NCBI GenBank assembly: GCA_964019135.1
Contig: OZ025257.1
Location: forward strand, 18,875,971 to 18,939,970
Direction: 5' to 3'
DNA length: 64,000 nucleotides
From: Arenicola marina
Taxonomy: Eukaryota > Annelida > Polychaeta > Arenicolidae
Shown: piece by piece, positions 1 through 10,810 of the stretch
Position numbering within the stretch: the stretch's first letter is position 1
Layout: each line of letters begins with the position of its first letter
Made by a program: the position numbers and the translations under genes
Notes under the pieces: generated by a model
What the model saw: the letters and a program-made list of their open reading frames with translations, nothing else
Told to the model about the DNA's origin: nothing
Databases searched by the model: none

Positions 1-625
1 TTGGTATATCCGTGACGTAGTACACACAAGGTTTGTATATTCGTGATATATATTACACACCGACAAAACATTTATGAAAAAATACCTGGGCAAATCTGGC
101 AAAATATGTCATGTTCAATGTATAGCATAAGGTGTTTTGATATCCCATGTACGCCAACTGTTGAACATTATGTGACGCCAACAATTAATAGCCGAAAACT
201 GTTTGCGGAGGAAGGTGAATGAGGGAGCCAGGAAGAGGGGGGAGAGAGCTGCTGTTGAAGGATCAGAGTGCTATTTACGTAACTGATTCCCCTTCAATTG
301 TAATCACACGTAATGAGGTCGAACCTCAGGGATAGATCTGCATCTGGGGCATATTAAAAAAAAATGTCGTCGGTTCGTGTAACAGGGCGCGGTACAATTT
401 AGGAGAAAACGCACGGGGTCAATACAATCATAGCCCCTGTCTCACTTCGAGTGCTGTATGCAACGGCGTCCCCTGGAGCGGCGCGGGGGATTTGAACCCC
501 CCCCCCCTTTTCACCCTAACCGCCATCAAGCCGAGATGCCTCATAAAAGATGTACGCATCGAAAGGCAACACTGCGATAAGTATGAATGTTTGACCTGTT
601 TTACAGCCTATTTCGGTTATGTTTG
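1..625. other. No recognisable gene
   Basis: This stretch holds no convincing coding region. The first ~60 bases contain two imperfect copies of a short AT-rich motif (TTGGTATATCCGTGA and TTTGTATATTCGTGA). A C-run and tRNA-like T-arm sequence sit near 488-510 and are listed separately. The right edge at 626 is where the duplicated block begins. Confidence 0.6.
474..538 (-). repeat. tRNA 3'-half-like fragment (possible SINE or pseudo-tRNA)
   Basis: Read on the minus strand, a run of G leads into GGTTCAAATCCCCC, followed by GCGCCGCTCCA. This has the look of a tRNA T-loop with internal B-box promoter, then an acceptor strand and CCA-like end. No matching 5' acceptor strand or A box was found upstream on that strand, so a functional tRNA is unlikely. 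It may be a decayed tRNA-derived SINE or chance. Confidence 0.22.
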
Positions 626-990
626 AGCTCATAGAGCAAAAGTCAGTTCGGCAACATATCTATGTTTTGCTATTTTTGCCTATGCAGGCTGTTATTTGGG
701 GAAGTCTATCTACCGGAATTTTCGGAGGCTTCAGAATCTTGAAAACAATTAGATTTTAAAGCATTTTTTCCATTGAGCGCCATGTCGAAGCCAATTTGAC
801 CGAAATGGCCTGAACTTTTGTAATATAAATCTTTTATTACATTTTGAAGTAGATCTACAAACAATAATTATTTTCTTAGACAAAACATACAGAAATTGTA
901 TGGAGCTAAATTTGTTGGCCCCACACCCGCTCTCGATATTATTTGGAAGATTACACTGTTAAAATTGAAAAACTCCTGGCAGTACAGACT

Positions 991-1239
991 CAGGGGCGGA
1001 TCTAAGGGGGGGGGGGGGAGTTGTTGTGGGGGGCCATATAAAATTAAAACTTAAACATTAAAAATTAAAATGATCCCGGGCGTCCACCAACTTGTCTTTA
1101 CAACCGGGGGAGCAGGTGGAAAAAAAATCTACTTTTCCAGTCCTTAACAACCGCTTGTCTGAGTGGGGTGGATCTAAACACCCCCATTGGATCGGCCTCC
1201 GGGTTGCATCTACAACATGTCATATTCGATCCGCCTCTG
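991..1239. mobile_element. Short DNA-transposon-like element, CAGGGGCGGATC termini
   Basis: The left end reads CAGGGGCGGATCTAAGG and the right end is ATTCGATCCGCCTCTG, an imperfect inverted repeat of about 12-15 bp. The 249-bp interior is G-rich near the left end and encodes nothing recognisable. Similar termini flank three other stretches in this window. The CAGGG start and short length fit a non-autonomous hAT-like element, but no 8-bp target-site duplication is visible, so the superfamily is an inference. Confidence 0.55.
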
Positions 1240-1394
1240 ACACTGTTGAAATCGAGATCTTCTGGACAGGTACACTATTAACACAGATATTGTCAAAATT
1301 GGAACCTTACAAATTGCTGGGAAAGGAGTATGTATGATTGTATTAATTGATATAATCACTGTAATATATGCACTTGTTGATACCTGAAGAAGGA

Positions 1395-1484
1395 GTCTAC
1401 GTCACAATGTTACCTTAGCAATAAGTCTACGTCACAATGTTACCTTAGCAATAAGTCTACGTCACAATGTTACCTTAGCAATCC
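1395..1484 (+). repeat. 30-bp tandem repeat, 3 units
   Basis: Units start at 1395, 1425 and 1455. Each contains GTCTACGTCACAATG and TTACCTTAGCAATAA and is essentially identical to the next. The corresponding place in copy B (near 2860-2892) has a single unit, so the copy number changed after, or differs between, the two versions of the block. Confidence 0.9.
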
Positions 1485-1898
1485 CTCCCGCACATATATA
1501 GATAAGTTGAATTTATATTCCATTGCGAATATAATGCCAGTTAGCTATTCAGCAATTTTCTGATATCTTCACACCAATTCTTGTGCAATAAATTCCATTT
1601 CGACTGTCTATACGTATTTTTAATTCACATAAGGTACTTTTATTATTGTAAAATGTTAAACATTTATAACAATTTGAATCTGATAGCCTGATCTAATCTT
1701 GTTCGATTGGCCTTTTTTATTAGCGGAAACCAATAACGATTGCCCGCCTAGATTAGTTTTCGTCCAAAACGAAGTAAAATATTTTTCAACGACGCTTTTA
1801 ATACCAAAAAGAATTGTCCGTTGTTGCCTCAATGATTCAATACTAACCAACATATCGGATGTGGATTTCGGAAAAAGCGTAGGACGTCAAATACATTC

Positions 1899-2098
1899 NN
1901 NNNNNNNNNNNNNNNNNNNNNNNNNNNNNNNNNNNNNNNNNNNNNNNNNNNNNNNNNNNNNNNNNNNNNNNNNNNNNNNNNNNNNNNNNNNNNNNNNNNN
2001 NNNNNNNNNNNNNNNNNNNNNNNNNNNNNNNNNNNNNNNNNNNNNNNNNNNNNNNNNNNNNNNNNNNNNNNNNNNNNNNNNNNNNNNNNNNNNNNNNN
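1899..2098. other. Assembly gap, 200 N
   Basis: Exactly 200 undetermined bases. A round size is typical of a scaffolding join of unknown length. The sequence just right of the gap repeats what lies at 626 onward, and the sequence just left of it matches 3229-3242, so the join lies between two versions of one locus. Confidence 0.99.
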
Positions 2099-3241
2099 AG
2101 CTCATAGAGCAAAAGTCAGTTCGGCAACATATCTATGTTTTGCTATTTTTGCCTATGCAGGCTGTTATTTGGGGAAGTCTATCTACCGGAATTTTCGGGA
2201 GGCTTCAGAATCTTGAAAACAATTAGATTTAAAGCCTTTTTCCATTGAGCGCCATGTCGAAGCCAATTTGACCGAAATGGCCTGAACTTTTGTAATATAA
2301 ATCTTTTATTACATTTGAAGTAGATCTACAAACAATAATTATTTTCTTAGACAAAACATACAGAAATTGTATGGAGCTAAATTTGTTGGCCCCACACCCG
2401 CTCTCGATATTATTTGGAAGATTACACTGTTAAAAATTGAAAAACTCCTGGCAGTACAGACTCAGAGGCGGATCTAAGGGGGGGGGGAGTTGTTGTGGGG
2501 GGCCATATAAAATTAAAACTTAAACATTAAAAATTAAAATGATCCCGGGCGTCCACCAACTTGTCTTTACAACCGGGGGAGCAGGTGGAAAAAAAATCTA
2601 CTTTTCCAGTCCTTAACAACCGCTTGTCTGAGTGGGGTGGATCTAAACACCCCCATTGGATCGGCCTCCGGGTTGCATCTACAACATGTCATATTCGATC
2701 CGCCTCTGACACTGTTGAAATCGAGATCTTCTGGACAGGTACACTATTAACACAGATATTGTCAAAATTGGAACCTTACAAATTGCTGGAAAGGAGTATG
2801 TATGATTGTATTAATTGATATAATCACTGTAATATATGCACGTGTTGATACCTGAAGAAGGAGTTTACGTCACAATGTTACCTTAGCAATCCCACCCGCA
2901 CCTATATAGATAAGTTGAATTTATATTCCATTGCGAAAAAAATGCAGTTAGCTATTCAGCAATTTTCTGATATCTTCACACCAATTCTTGTGCAATAAAT
3001 TCCATTTTGACTGTCTATACGTATTTTTAATTCACATAAGATACTTTTATTATTGTAAAATGTTAAACATTTATAACAATTTGAATCTGATAGCCTGATC
3101 TAATCTTGTTCGATTGGTCTTTTTTATTAGCGGAAACCAATACCAATTGCCCGCCTAGATTAGTTTTCGTCCAAAACGAAGTGAAATATTTTTCAACGAC
3201 GCTTCACCATGGGCGAAAAAGCGTAGGACGTCAAATACATT
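2099..3241 (+). repeat. Direct duplicated block, copy B
   Basis: Near-identical second copy of 626-1898, with scattered 1-bp indels in homopolymers and few substitutions. It lacks two of the three 30-bp units and has the short CACCATGGGCG replacement near 3206. Copy B continues past the shared end ATACATTC into a CAGGGG element at 3242, whereas copy A runs into the gap after the same ATACATTC. Confidence 0.85.
2463..2708. mobile_element. CAGGGG-type inverted-repeat element, second copy
   Basis: Same element as 991-1239 inside copy B of the duplicated block. The left terminus carries one change (CAGAGGCGGATCTAAGG) and the right terminus is CGATCCGCCTCTG. It is 246 bp and has no coding content. 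Confidence 0.55.
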
Positions 3242-3602
3242 CAGGGGCGGATCTAGGAACTTTGGAAAGGGGGGGGGGGTAGCGACCGGTTGGTGGGCTC
3301 TTGAAAAACTTGCGTTAGGGAGAGCGGGAAGGTGGGGGGGGGGGGTAAGATGATTTCGGGTGCCAACCAATTTTGTTTTACAACCGGCGGCGGGGGGGGG
3401 GTCGACTTTAACAGTCCTTAATATCCCCTAGCCTCTATGCGGTGGGTTTAACCTGCCCCCTCCCCATTGGATCCGCCTCAAGGATTGCATCTACAAATTG
3501 TGACTTTCCGATGTACTTTGTCGGAAAGCCCGACACTTTTAATGTATACTCAAGTTTCTGAGGGGGGGGGGTGGTTGCAACTACTCCCTAGATCCGCCCC
3601 TG
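3242..3602. mobile_element. CAGGGG-type inverted-repeat element, 361 bp
   Basis: The left end CAGGGGCGGATCTAGG and right end CCTAGATCCGCCCCTG are perfect 16-bp inverted repeats. Interior segments (for example CCCCATTGGATC followed by GCATCTACAA near 3463-3500) resemble the interior of the 991-1239 element, so these are one family. No clear target-site duplication is seen in ATACATT / ACATGTA. Non-autonomous, probably hAT-like by terminus, with no transposase. Confidence 0.7.
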
Positions 3603-4490
3603 ACATGTAACACAAATTAATCATTACCTTTATAATTGATTCACAATGCTCCTCACCTCACCCTCTTTGACGATCGGTTAACACCCCCCACCACCACCCA
3701 CCACCGCCCACCCCCACCCCCACCCCCACCCCCACCCCCACCCCATGCCCCACGCCTCACCCATATCGCGTCCCCATCACCCAAGCAGGCCTGCGCCTTC
3801 TTGCTCCTGTCACTCCAACCCCGATCGCCCCAGTCCGCCCACCCCACCCCAGGCCTCCTTCCCCGTCTTGTCATACCCTGGCCCCCCACACACCCATCAC
3901 CCAGACCGTCCACCCTCCCCTCTCCCATACAGAGATCCACCGTCCTCTCCCCCCTCCCCTCTCCCTCTCCCCCTTACTGAGATCTACCCTCCCCAACCCC
4001 CCCGATCGGATATCCTAACATTGACACTTTGACGCCGTCATCCCATCAACTACTTATAGAGCTGACCACGACGTCCTCCACTCATCCTGTGGCCATCTCA
4101 GCCCTTAACAGCCCAACAGTAACTGACCATATCGGGTTGTCCTGCCTTCCCTACCGCCCCTCGATACCAACGCCCACTACCCCTCCCCTCCCCAACCCTC
4201 AACCCTTCACCTCCACCCCCAACCCACCAACCTCCAACCCTCCACCCGCCACCCTCCACCCTCCACCCTTCACCCCCCCACCCTTCACCCCCAACCCTTC
4301 AACCTCCACCTCTCACTCCCCATTATCCACTCCTCACCCACACCCCGGCGCCCCGTACCTGCACCCACTGATCCCCCACCCCCACCGCGCACGCCGACCC
4401 ACACCTCGTCACCAGTCAGCACTCACCCACACCCGCTGACCCGCCCCGCCCCCCCCCCCCTTCCGGGCGGAGCCGTAATTACCCCATTGC
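3603..4490. repeat. C-rich, pyrimidine-biased low-complexity tract
   Basis: Dominated by runs of C with short interruptions such as CCACCC and CACCCC, including (CCCCCA)-like repeats at 3700-3750. Long Pro/Ser/Thr-rich and Gly-rich frames are open on both strands only because the composition lacks stops. No gene is supported. Confidence 0.8.
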
Positions 4491-5680
4491 GGAGGCCTTC
4501 AGCGAGGGAGATTTGATCCCTGACACGAGCGCAGACCGCCACAGGACACCATGCATCCGGAGGATGAAGATATCACCAGCTGATATCATCAGCAACTACT
4601 TACCTCTCCATTATCGATGCTCCATTAACGCGATAATCACTCAATGGATTCACGTGGCTGCGCAACATATAAACCTATACAGTATAATTATATAGTTATC
4701 GAATTAAGTCACGGGCGGTAGTTACATGAGACGAAGGAAACTATCTACCGTATAGATGTTAAATCTGTAACATTGCCGGGTAGGTTCGCTTTACCATGGG
4801 CGTGGCTAGCATTATGTAACCAGGGTAACGTAGGTGAATTGTAGGGCTCGTCGCTCATGACCCTATACCCATGTTATTTACATGGATTTAAATGAACCAA
4901 ATGTTAAGAAACCTACAAGGGCGTATCACACAAAAATCAATAACCAGTATGGAATGATCTACATGTATATACAAAATTTAGTTTTGTAGTGTTGGTGCAT
5001 GTAGGCTATTGGAAACCATTTAATTCGTTTTTTTAATTGTATCTGTCGTCTGTTCTTATCACAGCAAAACCTATTACTCATTCTGTATTATTCAAGAGTC
5101 TTTCTGAAGCCATATCAATTTTCTTTTGGGTGTGTGTGGGGGAGGGGGGGGGGGGGGTCCCCGTTGAAGCCGGGTTCACCCCAGAAGCAACCCTAACAAC
5201 CCGGATGCTCTGTCAAACCAAGATGAAGGTAAAACCGGCAAGGGCTTGGCAGCTCGATGGATGGGGTTGGAGGGGATGGGGCCATGGGGGCGGGGGCGCG
5301 GGGGGTGGGGGGTAACTAGCTACACAAGTTTATAAGGAAGGTGCATTTGGGAACCCAAAATCTTACCCATCCAAGTACCAATAACTGTGTAAAATTAGAG
5401 CTCATCCACGTTCCAGCTGAGAAAGTTACACGACTTTGGAAATATCTACCATGACGAATATCCTTAGGATTGCATACTTTAATATATACATGTATTTGTA
5501 CAAGAAACTGAGTTGACACTTGTCATGAACCAGACTGTTTAAGATTTCCCGTTATCGAGAAACCAAGAGTGACTATAAGACATAAGATTATATGACATTC
5601 CTAATAATTAAATTTATGTGCGGACTGTGTTAAATACAAAGTGACCGTTTTTATTGGTGCTCGCTTACAAGGACCCATTG
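4491..5680. other. No recognisable gene
   Basis: Mixed unique-looking sequence with a G-run near 5140-5157 and a second G-rich patch at 5265-5312. No open frame here shows a domain, a plausible exon boundary or family resemblance. Confidence 0.6.
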
Positions 5681-7236
5681 GGTTACCGAAATGCACGAAA
5701 AAACCCCCAGGGGCACGTCCCCAGGAGTCAATTACCCGAGGGGGATGGGTGGTTGGCATCCGAGGGGGATGGGGTTGTTACATAGCATGGTGGTGGGGGG
5801 TGAGGGGTGGGGCATAGAGCAAAGGGGGTGGTCCGTATATAGCCCCAATGTTTAGCCAGAACCCTGCCCCCCCCCCACTAAGTGGTGAAGCATAGATCAC
5901 CCATGACGCCCGGTGGGGTGATGTACGACTGTGGGTGGGGCGGGGGTGTGGGTAGAACTTTGGCATTAAGCTGTCGAGTGTGTGTGTGTTTGAGGGGGGG
6001 GGGGGGGTGTTGCGGTGAAGGAGATGACGGTGTAAAAATATCTGGAAGCGTTACGATGAAGAAGTAGGTTTAGAAGGAAGATAATAAGATTTCTGGAAAA
6101 AGAATTGCGGCCTCGCAGAGCGAGAGATGGGTTAGGACAGTAACATTATTAAAGGGTGTGATGGGGGAGGTGGGGGTGATGGGCTGGCTGCTGTGTCTGA
6201 AATTGCCGGCCACATGGATGCGGTGATAGGGCGGTTGGGGTGGGGATTTGAGGGTGGGGCGGGTTAAGGGTGAGGGTAGAGTGGGCAGAGGGCAGAGGCG
6301 GAAGGAGAAAGCTGGTTTCCTGGCCTCGCGCAGGAAATGAGACTATTACTAGAAGTCACCTGTCGCACCCGCTGTTGATGACCCTCCCCTCGCCCCCCCC
6401 CCCCCCCCCCCCTCCTTACCCCGCGCCCACCCATCTCCCACTCTGCCTCTCTATTCCGCCGTCTTCCTCGCTCCACGCAGCCCAGTGCCTTCCTTTACCT
6501 GCCACCCCGCCACCACTCCTCACAAACCCCCTATCCACCCCCTCACCCTCTCCCCCCGACCCTCCGCATTCGCTCTCAAATCACTCTGGTGCTCCCAGCC
6601 AATCTCCCTACACTCAACGGCGGGCAGGGTGATTTCAGAAAGCCAAGTGTACCAGCCCCCTCCCCCACCCCGGCCCACCCTGCCGCTCCCGCCCACCCCC
6701 TCCCCCACCCACCAAGCCCCACCCTTATCCTACCCTACCGACACCCCACCCTACCCTACCTTACCCTAGCCCACCCGCACCCCACCTTACCTACCCCTCT
6801 CCCCCGGTCAGCGGTCATCCATTATGAATAGGAGCACCAAGCACCGACATCAAATTGAGTGATTGGACAACTTTCATATTTTCTAACGACTTTAATTGGT
6901 GGCCACAACGTCGGCAGGCAGCTGGTTGGAGCGGTGAGAGATGGGCCTCCACGGCGGTCAAAGGGCGCTCCGGGGGGACCCTGGCGCACCCCCCCCCCAC
7001 CTCCCCTTTACCCCCCACCCTCACCTTCCCCACCATTCCCCCCTGCCTGGGGTTGGGTAGTAGGTCTCGACGAAGCGATGTCACGACTGTGCTGTAAGGG
7101 GCAGGGCAAGGAGAGAGTGGTAGTACCCCCCCCCACCCCAGAACTCCCACAGTACCTCCATTATAGATTTGGGGCGGTTGCTTCCAAAGGAGATCCATGA
7201 CGCTAAGGAAAATGGAGGGAAAGAGCCATGGAAGGG
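5681..7236. repeat. G-rich then C-rich low-complexity sequence
   Basis: G-rich stretches at 5735-6330 switch to C-rich ones at 6385-6820 and again at 6985-7045, including several pure G or C runs of 10 or more. Open frames on both strands are compositional. No gene or RNA feature is recognised. Confidence 0.7.
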
Positions 7237-7684
7237 TGGATGGATGGATGGGTGGATGAATGGAGTGATGGATGGATGGAGTGATGGATGGATGGATGGA
7301 TGGATGAATGGATGGATGGATAGAATGATGGATGGATGGATGGATGAATTTTGTGACGGATGGATGGATGAATGAATTGATGGCTGGATGGAGTGATGGA
7401 TGAATTGATGGATGAATAGATGGACTAATGGATGGATGGAGGGATGAGAGGATTATGAATGGATGGACGGATGAAAGGATTATGAATGGATGGATGGATG
7501 AAAGGATGATGAATGGATCGATGGATGAAAGGATGATGAATGGAGGGACTAATGGAGTGGTGGATGGATGGATGAATGAAGTGGTGGATGGATGGATGAA
7601 TGGATGGATGGATGAAAGGATGATGAATGGATGGATGAAAGGATGATGAATGGAGGGATGGATGGATGGATAGATGGATGGATA
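7237..7684 (+). repeat. TGGA tetranucleotide microsatellite
   Basis: About 450 bases of GGAT/TGGA repeat, interrupted by variant tetramers (GAATGGA, GATGAAAGGAT, GAGTGATGG). The minus strand stays open and reads as Ile-His-Pro-Ser repeats, and the plus strand as Met-Asp-Gly-Trp repeats. Both follow directly from the tetramer (three tetramers make four codons), so neither is evidence of a protein. Confidence 0.95.
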
Positions 7685-8124
7685 TAAGGGCTTTTGACCC
7701 AGCTTCAGGCATCCATGTGACACAAGGGTGGATACCATATTTATTTAAGAAAGGGACAGGGAGGGGTGGGAGCGGCCAAGGGATCGTTGCGCGGCCTTCC
7801 GGAGTAAGTAGGCCAAGGAAGAGGGATGGATCTGTCTCTCAGTGGATTACATATCCTCATACTCGTCATATATTTTTATTTCAGGAATATGATACAGTAT
7901 CCATGAGTACGGTTATCGTCCATTCTACGATTATTTTGTTTAAGGTATAGGCCTCTTTTTTCTTTTTTTTGTGCTACAAATTCACTCCATTTGTTTATGC
8001 GGAACCCCGCTTTGTAAAGGATATCATTTTGGGAAAAACCAAAGGAAATGGCTTGTTGATTTGCAGATGAGTGAGCAAGGTGGGAGGGGGTGGGGGGGGG
8101 GGGGGTATTTAGTTTTAGCCTCCA
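7685..8124. other. No recognisable gene
   Basis: Mixed-composition sequence with a G-run at 8089-8105. No coding region or RNA gene could be supported. Confidence 0.55.
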
Positions 8125-8129
8125 CTAAA

Positions 8130-8630
8130 CAGGTCGAGACGCATACTCAAATTGAAGTAATATACTTCAATTGAAGTAAAACTCGTATTGTTACCTTATT
8201 CTCGATAATCTGACCTTTTTACCTCAATCTAGGTAACTTTCTGTCCACCCTGTGGACAAGCCGATTTCTGAACATTTGTTTTTGTGCGATCTCTTTCATT
8301 TCAAACAGTATTTGCTAATGTAAGCTTTGTATTTCTATAGTAGCAATAAGATAAATCAATTTAGCTAATTGCATGTGACGTAGCAATTGTTTACTTCACT
8401 TTTCCATACGCTAGAATCAGCCCGGGACTGATGACACAGATGTGTTGTGCACGCCATCTAGCGGTGTCAGTTATTACTTCCATTAAAGTAACTTCAACGA
8501 AGTCCCGCATGAATTTATTCAAATTGAAGTAACCTTGCTATAAATACTAGAACTGAAGTATAAATGATAAAAGATACCTCAGTTAAAAGAAAATACTGAT
8601 TACTTCAATTTGAGTATGCGTCTCGACCTG
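8130..8630. mobile_element. MITE with perfect 32-bp terminal inverted repeats
   Basis: A 501-bp element bounded by perfect 32-bp inverted repeats: the left arm, 8130-8161, begins CAGGTCGAGACGCATACTCA and the right arm, 8599-8630, is its exact complement. It is flanked on both sides by CTAAA (8125-8129 and 8631-8635), a likely 5-bp target-site duplication. The TTACTTC / GAAGTAA motif of the inner TIR recurs several times inside (around 8165-8180, 8475-8500, 8525-8560). There is no transposase, so it is non-autonomous. A 5-bp duplication is known for Transib among other groups, but no superfamily can be assigned from termini alone. The lack of TIR mismatches suggests fairly recent movement. Confidence 0.88.
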
Positions 8631-8635
8631 CTAAA

Positions 8636-9008
8636 TCGGTCCAAGGAGCTTGCTTTGATAGTGAGATAATCTGAGACAGTCGAGAACCTTATTTCTTTGA
8701 AAGCTAACCAAGTGGTATTGGCTAAAATACCACCAATATAATGACCTATAAAACGACAAATATTGTGAGCATAACATTTGTAATACATGTATATATATAT
8801 TATTAACTATTTAATCGTTGTGTAAAAATGAGACATTCGGCGTTTGGCGACGTCATAATAAAGAATTTCCTTTTTGAAACCAGACACACCAGTGTGCAAA
8901 AAAAGTATTTCCCGACATTTCTGTATGCCTGAAACCTCAAGTCTAACCTTATTCCTAATCCTAACATTCCCCCCCGCCACGTGCGTCCCTTCCGTGGCGC
9001 GGTTCACA
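8636..9008. other. No recognisable gene; leader to the 68-bp array
   Basis: AT-rich at first, then the unique sequence that precedes the first minisatellite unit. An open frame enters the array from 8874 but shows no domain. Confidence 0.55.
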
Positions 9009-10810
9009 TGGATGTATGCACACCCATGGCTTGACACAATTACTGGTGAACATTGTCACCAGAGGCACTTGTTATATGGATGTATGTACACCCATGGCTT
9101 GACACAATTACTGGTGAACATTGTTACCAGTGGCCCTTGTTTTATGGATGTATGTACACCCATGGCATGACACAATTACTGGTGAACATAGTCACCAGAG
9201 GCCCTTGTCATATGGATGTATGCACACCCATGGCTTGACACAATTACTGGTGAACATAGCCACCAGAGGCCCTTGTTATATGGATGTATGTACACCCATG
9301 GCTTGACACAATTACTGGTGAACATTGTCACCAGAGGCACTTGTTATATGGATGTATGTACACCCATGGCATGACACAATTACTGGTGAACATTGTTACC
9401 AGTGGCCCTTGTTTTATGGATGTATGTACACCCATGGCATGACACAATTACTGGTGAACATTGTCACCAGAGGCCCTTGTTATATGGATGTATGCACACC
9501 CATGGCTTGACACAATTACTGGTGAACATAGTCACCAGCGGCCCTTGTCATATGGATGTATGTACACCCATGGCTTGACACAATTACTGGTGAACATTGT
9601 CACCAGAGGCCCTTGTTATATGGATGTATGTACACCCATGGCTTGACACAATTACTGGTAAACATTGTCACCAGAGGCACTTGTTATATGGATGTATGTA
9701 CACCCATGGCTTGACACAATTACTGGTGAACAATGTCACCAGAGGCACTTGTTATATGGATGTATGTACACCCATGGCTTGACACAATTACTGGTGAACA
9801 TTGTCACCAAAGGCCCTTGTTATATGGATGTATGTACACCCATGGCTTGACACAATTACTGGTGAACATAGTCACCAGCGGCCCTTGTCATATGGATGTA
9901 TGTACACCCATGGCTTGACACGATTACTGGTGAACATAGTCACCAGTGGCCCTTGTTATATGGATGTATGCACCCCCATGGCTTGACACAATTACTGGTG
10001 AACATTGTCACCAGAGGCCCTTGTTATATGGATGTATGTACACCCATGGCTTGACACAATTACTGGTGAACATTGTCACCAGAGGCACTTGTTATATGGA
10101 TGTGTGTACACCAATGGCTTGACACAATTACTGGTGAACATAGTCACCAGCGGCCCTTGTCATATGGATGTATGCACCCCCATGGCTTGACACAATTACT
10201 GGTGAACATAGTCACCAGCGGCCCTTGTCATATGGATGTATGCACCCCCATGGCTTGACACGATTACTGGTGAACATAGTCACCAGTGGCCCTTGTTATA
10301 TGGATGTATGTACACCCATGGCTTGACACAATTACTGGTGAACATAGTCACCAGCGGCCCTTGTCATATGGATGTATGTACACCCATGGCTTGACACGAT
10401 TACTGGTAAACATAGTCACCAGTGGCCCTTGTTATATGGATGTATGTACACCCATGGCATGACACAATTACTGGTGAACATTGTCACCAGAGGCCCTTGT
10501 TATATGGATGTATGTACACCCATGGCTTGACACAATTACTGGTGAACATAGTCACCAGCGGCCCTTGTCATATGGATGTATGTACACCCATGGCTTGACA
10601 CGATTACTGGTGAACATAGTCACCAGCGGCTCTTGTCATATGGATGTATGTACACCCATGGCTTGACACAATTACTGGTGAACATAGTCACCAGAGGCCC
10701 TTGTTATTTGGATGTATGTACACCCATGGCTTGACACAATTACTGGTGAACATAGTCACCAGAAGCCCTTGTAATATGGATGTATGTAGTAACCAGAGGC
10801 ACTTGTTAAC
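9009..10810 (+). repeat. 68-bp minisatellite, about 26 units
   Basis: Units run head to tail with a strict 68-bp period, each containing TGGATGTATGTACACCCATG, GCTTGACACAATTACTGGTG and CACCAGAGGCCCTTGT. Each unit holds an inverted repeat, CTGGTGA and TCACCAG around a 6-nt loop (ACATTG or ACATAG), able to form a 7-bp hairpin. Units differ at few sites: TATGTAC/TATGCAC, ACATTG/ACATAG, CCAGAGG/CCAGCGG/CCAGTGG, TTATATGG/TCATATGG. The last unit is deleted internally (near 10785). Since 68 is not a multiple of 3 and TGA follows ATGGCT in each unit, the ~61-codon frames in it are repetitive by-products. Confidence 0.97.

Larger units (their letters stand above)
626..1898 (+). repeat. Direct duplicated block, copy A
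   Basis: This ~1.27 kb block recurs nearly base for base at 2099-3241, starting from the shared AGCTCATAGAGCAAAAGTC. Copy A differs in carrying three tandem 30-bp units (1395-1484) where copy B has one. It also has about 75 bases near 1797-1875 that copy B replaces with a short CACCATGGGCG segment. The two copies then rejoin at a shared GAAAAAGCGTAGGACG. The block carries one CAGGGG-type inverted-repeat element (991-1239). The small open frames inside contain no recognisable domain. Copy A ends at the assembly gap, so its true right end is unknown. Confidence 0.85.

Noticed and set aside
474..538. Functional tRNA gene
   Set aside because: Only a T-arm-like 3' half is present; no A box or 5' acceptor strand pairs with it.
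6815..7738. 307-codon minus-strand frame rich in Ile-His-Pro-Ser
   Set aside because: Produced by the TGGA microsatellite; the rest is G/C-rich flank without a domain.
9053..10666. Series of 61-codon plus-strand frames at 68-bp intervals
   Set aside because: Identical by-products of the 68-bp minisatellite, each ended by the TGA of the unit.
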